A stretch of 64,000 nt of DNA from CAXRBC01 sp041158045 (GTDB taxonomy: Bacteria; Actinomycetota; Acidimicrobiia; Acidimicrobiales; Ilumatobacteraceae): positions 62,001 through 126,000 of the forward strand of contig JBEBCD010000057.1 in NCBI GenBank assembly GCA_041158045.1, given 5' to 3'. A model generated the notes under the pieces. That model was given only the letters and a program-made list of their open reading frames with translations, did no database searches and had not been told where the DNA came from. A program made the position numbers and the translations under genes. Of the stretch, positions 60,869-64,000 are shown one piece after another. Each line of letters opens with the position of its first letter. The stretch's first letter is position 1.

Positions 60869-61359
60869 GCGCCAAGGTCCAGCGTCAGCAGCTCATCGCT
60901 CGGCTCATCGGCGAGCGCCCCGTCTCGAGCCAGCCGCAGCTGCGCGACCTGCTCGAGCAGCACGGCGTGTCGGCGACGCAGGCCACCGTGTCGCGCGACC
61001 TCGACGACCTCGGCGCGGTGAAGGTCCGCTCGGCCTCCGGCGAGACCGTCTACGCGATCCCCGAGTACGAGCCCGACCGCCTCGCGCCGCACGAGCAGCT
61101 GCGCCGCGTGCTCGGCGAGTGGGTCGCCGAGGTGCACCACAACGAGGCGATCGTCGTGGTGCGCACGCCGCCCGGGTGCGCCCACGTGGTGGCGTCCGCG
61201 CTCGACCGCTCGCGCCTCGCCGGCCTGCTCGGCACGGTGGCGGGCGACGACACGCTCTTCTGCGTCCCCGCGGCCGGGCACGGCGCGGAGCGCCTCGCCG
61301 CCGACCTCCGGCGCCTCGCCGGGGTCGACGCCGCGGACGCCGCGGGGGGTGCATCGTGA
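60865..61359 (+). CDS. argR: Arginine repressor ArgR
   Basis: 164 residues. The N-terminal winged helix carries the recognition helix ATQATVSRDLDDLGAVKV; the C-terminal hexamerisation/arginine-binding domain includes TPPGCAHVVASALDRS and LGTVAGDDTLFCV. Senses arginine and binds ARG boxes; two such boxes stand before argC, so it probably represses its own operon. GTG start overlapping argF. Confidence 0.95.
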   Translation: MSAKVQRQQLIARLIGERPVSSQPQLRDLLEQHGVSATQATVSRDLDDLGAVKVRSASGETVYAIPEYEPDRLAPHEQLRRVLGEWVAEVHHNEAIVVVRTPPGCAHVVASALDRSRLAGLLGTVAGDDTLFCVPAAGHGAERLAADLRRLAGVDAADAAGGAS

Positions 61360-62762
61360 CGCTCTGGCACGGGCGCTTCGCCGAGGGGCCGGCCGAGTCC
61401 CTCATGGCGTTCACCGCGAGCATCGGCGTCGACGTGCGCCTCGCCGCCGACGACGTGGCCTGCTCGCTCGCCCACGTCGAGGGCCTCGGCCGCGCCGGCG
61501 TGCTCGATGGGGGCGAATGCGCCGCGATCGCGGCGGCCCTCGCGCGCGTGGCGTCCGAGGTCGAGTCCGGCACCTTCGTCGTGGCGGCGGGCGACGAGGA
61601 CGTGCACACCGCCATCGAGCGGCGCGTCACCGAGCTCGCGGGGCCGGTGGGGGGCAAGCTCCACACGGGCCGGAGCCGCAACGATCAGGTGGCGACGGCC
61701 CTGCGGCGCTGGACCCTGCGCGAGGTGGCCCGGGTCGCGGGCCTCGCCGTCGACCTCGCCGCCGTGCTCGCCGACCGCGCCGCCGCGGCGGGCTGGGGCG
61801 AGGACGGCCTCGCCATCCCCGGCTACACGCACCTCCAGCGGGCCCAGCCGGTGCTGCTCGCGCACCACCTCGCGGCCCACGCCTGGGCGCTGCTGCGCGA
61901 CGCCGACCGGGCGCTCGACGCCCTGGCCCGCGCCGACGTCTCGCCGCTCGGTGCCGGGGCCCTCGCCGGCACCTCGCTGCCCCTCGACCCCGACGCCACT
62001 GCCCGGGCGATGGGCTTCGCCCGCCGCTTCGACAACTCGCTGGACGCGGTCTCCGATCGCGACTTCGTCGCCGAGTCGCTCTTCGTGCTCGCCCTGCTCG
62101 GGACGCACCTGTCGCGGCTCGGGGAGGAGTGGGTGCTCTGGACGAGCGAGGAGTTCGGCTTCGCCACCCTCGCCGACGCCTACGCGACCGGCTCGTCGAT
62201 GATGCCGCAGAAGAAGAACGCCGACGTCGCCGAGCTCGCGCGGGGCAAGGCCGGGCGCCTCATCGGCAACCTCGCGGGCCTCCTCGCGACGCTGAAGGGC
62301 CTGCCCCTCGCGTACAACCGGGACCTCCAGGAGGACAAGGAGCCGCTCTTCGACTCGGTCGACCAGGTCGGGCGGGCGCTCGTCGCCCTCGCCGGCATGG
62401 TCGCGACCGCGACCTGGCGCACGGACCGCATGGCGGCCGCGGCGGGGGCCGAGGCCCTCGTGGCGACCGACCTCGCGGAGTGGCTCGTGGGCCGGGGCGT
62501 GCCGTTCCGCGAGGCGCACGCGCGGGTGGGGGCGCTCGTCGGGCGGGCGGCGCGCGAGGGCGCCCGGCTCTCGGACCTCGTCGCCGCCGACCCCGAGCTC
62601 GGCGGGGCCGCGTCGCTCTTCGCGCCCGGTGCGGCGCTCGCGCGGCGCTCCAGCGCGGGCGGGTCGGGACCCGCGGCGGGTGCGGCGCAGGCCGCCGCGC
62701 TCGCGCGACGCATCGACGACGCGCGCGCACGCCTCGCGGCCCGCTCGGGGGCCCGCGCGTAG
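61356..62762 (+). CDS. argH: Argininosuccinate lyase
   Basis: 468 residues of the fumarase/aspartase superfamily. Opening LWHGRFAEGP, LHTGRSRNDQVATALR, GYTHLQRAQPV and the mobile signature loop GSSMMPQKKNADVAELARGK are intact. Last step of arginine synthesis. GTG start overlapping argR; argG (argininosuccinate synthase) is not in this cluster. The TAG stop begins the tyrS -10 box. Confidence 0.96.
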   Translation: MTLWHGRFAEGPAESLMAFTASIGVDVRLAADDVACSLAHVEGLGRAGVLDGGECAAIAAALARVASEVESGTFVVAAGDEDVHTAIERRVTELAGPVGGKLHTGRSRNDQVATALRRWTLREVARVAGLAVDLAAVLADRAAAAGWGEDGLAIPGYTHLQRAQPVLLAHHLAAHAWALLRDADRALDALARADVSPLGAGALAGTSLPLDPDATARAMGFARRFDNSLDAVSDRDFVAESLFVLALLGTHLSRLGEEWVLWTSEEFGFATLADAYATGSSMMPQKKNADVAELARGKAGRLIGNLAGLLATLKGLPLAYNRDLQEDKEPLFDSVDQVGRALVALAGMVATATWRTDRMAAAAGAEALVATDLAEWLVGRGVPFREAHARVGALVGRAAREGARLSDLVAADPELGGAASLFAPGAALARRSSAGGSGPAAGAAQAAALARRIDDARARLAARSGARA

Positions 62763-62765
62763 GCT
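62760..62765 (+). promoter_or_regulatory. -10 box TAGGCT for leaderless tyrS
   Basis: TAGGCT begins with the argH stop codon and ends 7 bases before the tyrS GTG. Confidence 0.55.
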
Positions 62766-62772
62766 CGGTCGC

Positions 62773-64000
62773 GTGGCGCGGCCCATCGTCGAGGAGTTCC
62801 GGGCCCGGGGGCTGATCCACGACTCGACGGACCCGGCGGCGATCGACGCCCGGGCCGCGACGGGGCCGATCGGCGTCTACGTCGGCTTCGACCCGACCGC
62901 CGACTCGCTCCACGTCGGGCACCTGCTCGGCCAGATCACCCTGCGGCGCATGCAGCTGCTCGGCCACCGCCCGATCGTGCTCGCGGGCGGGGCGACCGGC
63001 ATGGTGGGCGACCCGTCGGGCCGCAGCGAGGAGCGCAACCTCCTCGACGCCGAGACCCTGGCCCACAACGTCGCCTCGATCGGCCGCCAGCTCGAGCGGA
63101 TCCTCGACTTCGGCTCGGGGCCGACGGGGGCGACCCTCGTCAACAACGCGGACTGGACCCGCACGGTGGACGTGCTCACCTTCCTGCGGGACGTGGGCAA
63201 GCACGTGACGGTCAACCAGATGCTCGCCAAGGAGTCGGTCCGCAGCCGGCTCGCGGGGGAGCAGGGGCTGTCGTTCACCGAGTTCAGCTACATGCTCCTG
63301 CAGGCCAACGACTTCCGCCACCTCTGCGAGCACCACGGCTGCGAGATGCAGATGGGCGGCTCCGACCAGTGGGGCAACATCACGACCGGCATCGACCTCA
63401 TCGGCAAGCGCCTCGGCCGCAGCGCCCACGGCCTCACGTGGCCGCTCGTGACCCGCTCGGACGGCAGCAAGTTCGGCAAGACGGCCCAGGGGGCGGTCTG
63501 GCTCGACGCGCGGCGCACCTCGCCCTACCAGTTCCGCCAGTACTGGGTCCAGATCCCCGACGACGACGTCGAGGCGACCCTCGCCCGGTTCTCGCTGCGG
63601 CCCCTCGAGGAGGTCGCCGAGCTCGTCGCCGAGCAGCGGCGCTCGCCCCAGCACCGCATCGCCCAGCGGGCCCTCGCCCGCGAGCTCACGACCCTCGTCC
63701 ACGGGGAGGAGGCCGCGGACGCGGCCGAGCAGGCCGCCGACGTGCTCTTCGGGGCCCACCCGACGTCGGCCAGCCCCGCGGCCCTGCACCTCGTCGCCTC
63801 CGAGGTGCCCCGCACCGAGGTGGGGGCGGCGGCGCTCGGTGACGCCATCGGCCTCCTCGTCGCGACCGGGGTCGCGTCGTCCAACAGCGACGCCCGGCGG
63901 CTCCTGGCCCAGCGGGCCGTGCGGGCCAACGGGGAGACGGTCGACGAGCAGGGGGGCCTCGCGCGGGCCGGCCTGCTGCACGGCCGCTGGCTGTTGCTGC
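62773..64000 (+). CDS. tyrS: Tyrosyl-tRNA synthetase, 3' end outside window
   Basis: 409 codons are visible and the frame is still open at the window end. Class I features are YVGFDPTADSLHVGHLLG (HIGH motif as HVGH), the tyrosine site QMGGSDQWGNIT and the KMSKS-equivalent GSKFGKT. The C-terminal S4-like domain (SNSDARRLLAQRAVRANGE) has begun. Charges tRNA-Tyr. GTG start just after a putative leaderless promoter. Confidence 0.96.
   Translation, partial: MARPIVEEFRARGLIHDSTDPAAIDARAATGPIGVYVGFDPTADSLHVGHLLGQITLRRMQLLGHRPIVLAGGATGMVGDPSGRSEERNLLDAETLAHNVASIGRQLERILDFGSGPTGATLVNNADWTRTVDVLTFLRDVGKHVTVNQMLAKESVRSRLAGEQGLSFTEFSYMLLQANDFRHLCEHHGCEMQMGGSDQWGNITTGIDLIGKRLGRSAHGLTWPLVTRSDGSKFGKTAQGAVWLDARRTSPYQFRQYWVQIPDDDVEATLARFSLRPLEEVAELVAEQRRSPQHRIAQRALARELTTLVHGEEAADAAEQAADVLFGAHPTSASPAALHLVASEVPRTEVGAAALGDAIGLLVATGVASSNSDARRLLAQRAVRANGETVDEQGGLARAGLLHGRWLLL

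Overview
This is a gene-dense, very GC-rich (roughly 70% or more) chromosomal segment made almost entirely of housekeeping genes. The organism is very probably an actinomycete in the broad sense (phylum Actinomycetota). Markers are a phosphatidylinositol-mannoside (PIM) cluster (HIT, CDP-alcohol transferase, acyltransferase, PimA-like), mihF between pyrD and gmk, a PriA without helicase motifs, and frequent GTG starts. The queA-tgt pair, the DUF3048 lipoprotein with a Thr-rich linker and the LemA/HtpX pair would fit an early-branching class such as Acidimicrobiia, but that is only a guess. I see no tRNA, rRNA, CRISPR array, insertion sequence or phage gene.

Layout. 1-3.7 kb: HIT protein, small membrane protein and PIM lipid synthesis. 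3.7-6.3 kb: lemA, M48 protease, DUF3048 lipoprotein. 6.4-9.1 kb: pdxS, pdxT, yebC, peroxiredoxin. 9.1-16.2 kb: ruvCAB, queA, tgt, yajC-secD-secF. 16.2-28.1 kb: rel, hisS, aspS, rarA, alaS, ruvX, mltG, aroE. 28.1-34.8 kb: aroC-aroK-aroB-aroQ, pepQ, efp, nusB and a DUF2079 membrane protein. 34.8-43 kb: pyrR-pyrB-pyrC-carA-carB-pyrD. 43-50 kb: mihF, gmk, rpoZ, coaBC, metK, priA, def, fmt. 50-56 kb: a minus-strand DUF1844-like gene, then infC-rpmI-rplT, tsnR, pheS-pheT. 56-64 kb: minus-strand yqgE, then argC-B-D-F-R-H and a tyrS cut off by the window end. Only two genes lie on the minus strand. From memory of Mycobacterium tuberculosis, the same genes occur there in the same order but split over about three distant loci; here they form one run.

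Expression. Most neighbours overlap by 4 bases (GTGA or ATGA), so translational coupling is the rule. At the other junctions a TANNNT hexamer, often TAGGCT, lies 6-9 bases before the start codon with no Shine-Dalgarno sequence. This is the signature of leaderless transcription, and at seven junctions the upstream gene's TAG stop codon is itself the first half of that hexamer. Three exceptions carry recognisable regulation: a PyrR-binding hairpin that masks the pyrR ribosome site, two tandem ArgR operators over the argC promoter, and a structured leader before infC. infC appears to lack a canonical start codon and may start at AUA, overlapping the stop of a seven-codon leader ORF. secD, and possibly tsnR, appear to start at CTG.

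Notable absences where they would be expected: argJ between argC and argB, argG before argH, pyrK next to a class 1B-type pyrD, and pyrF after carB.
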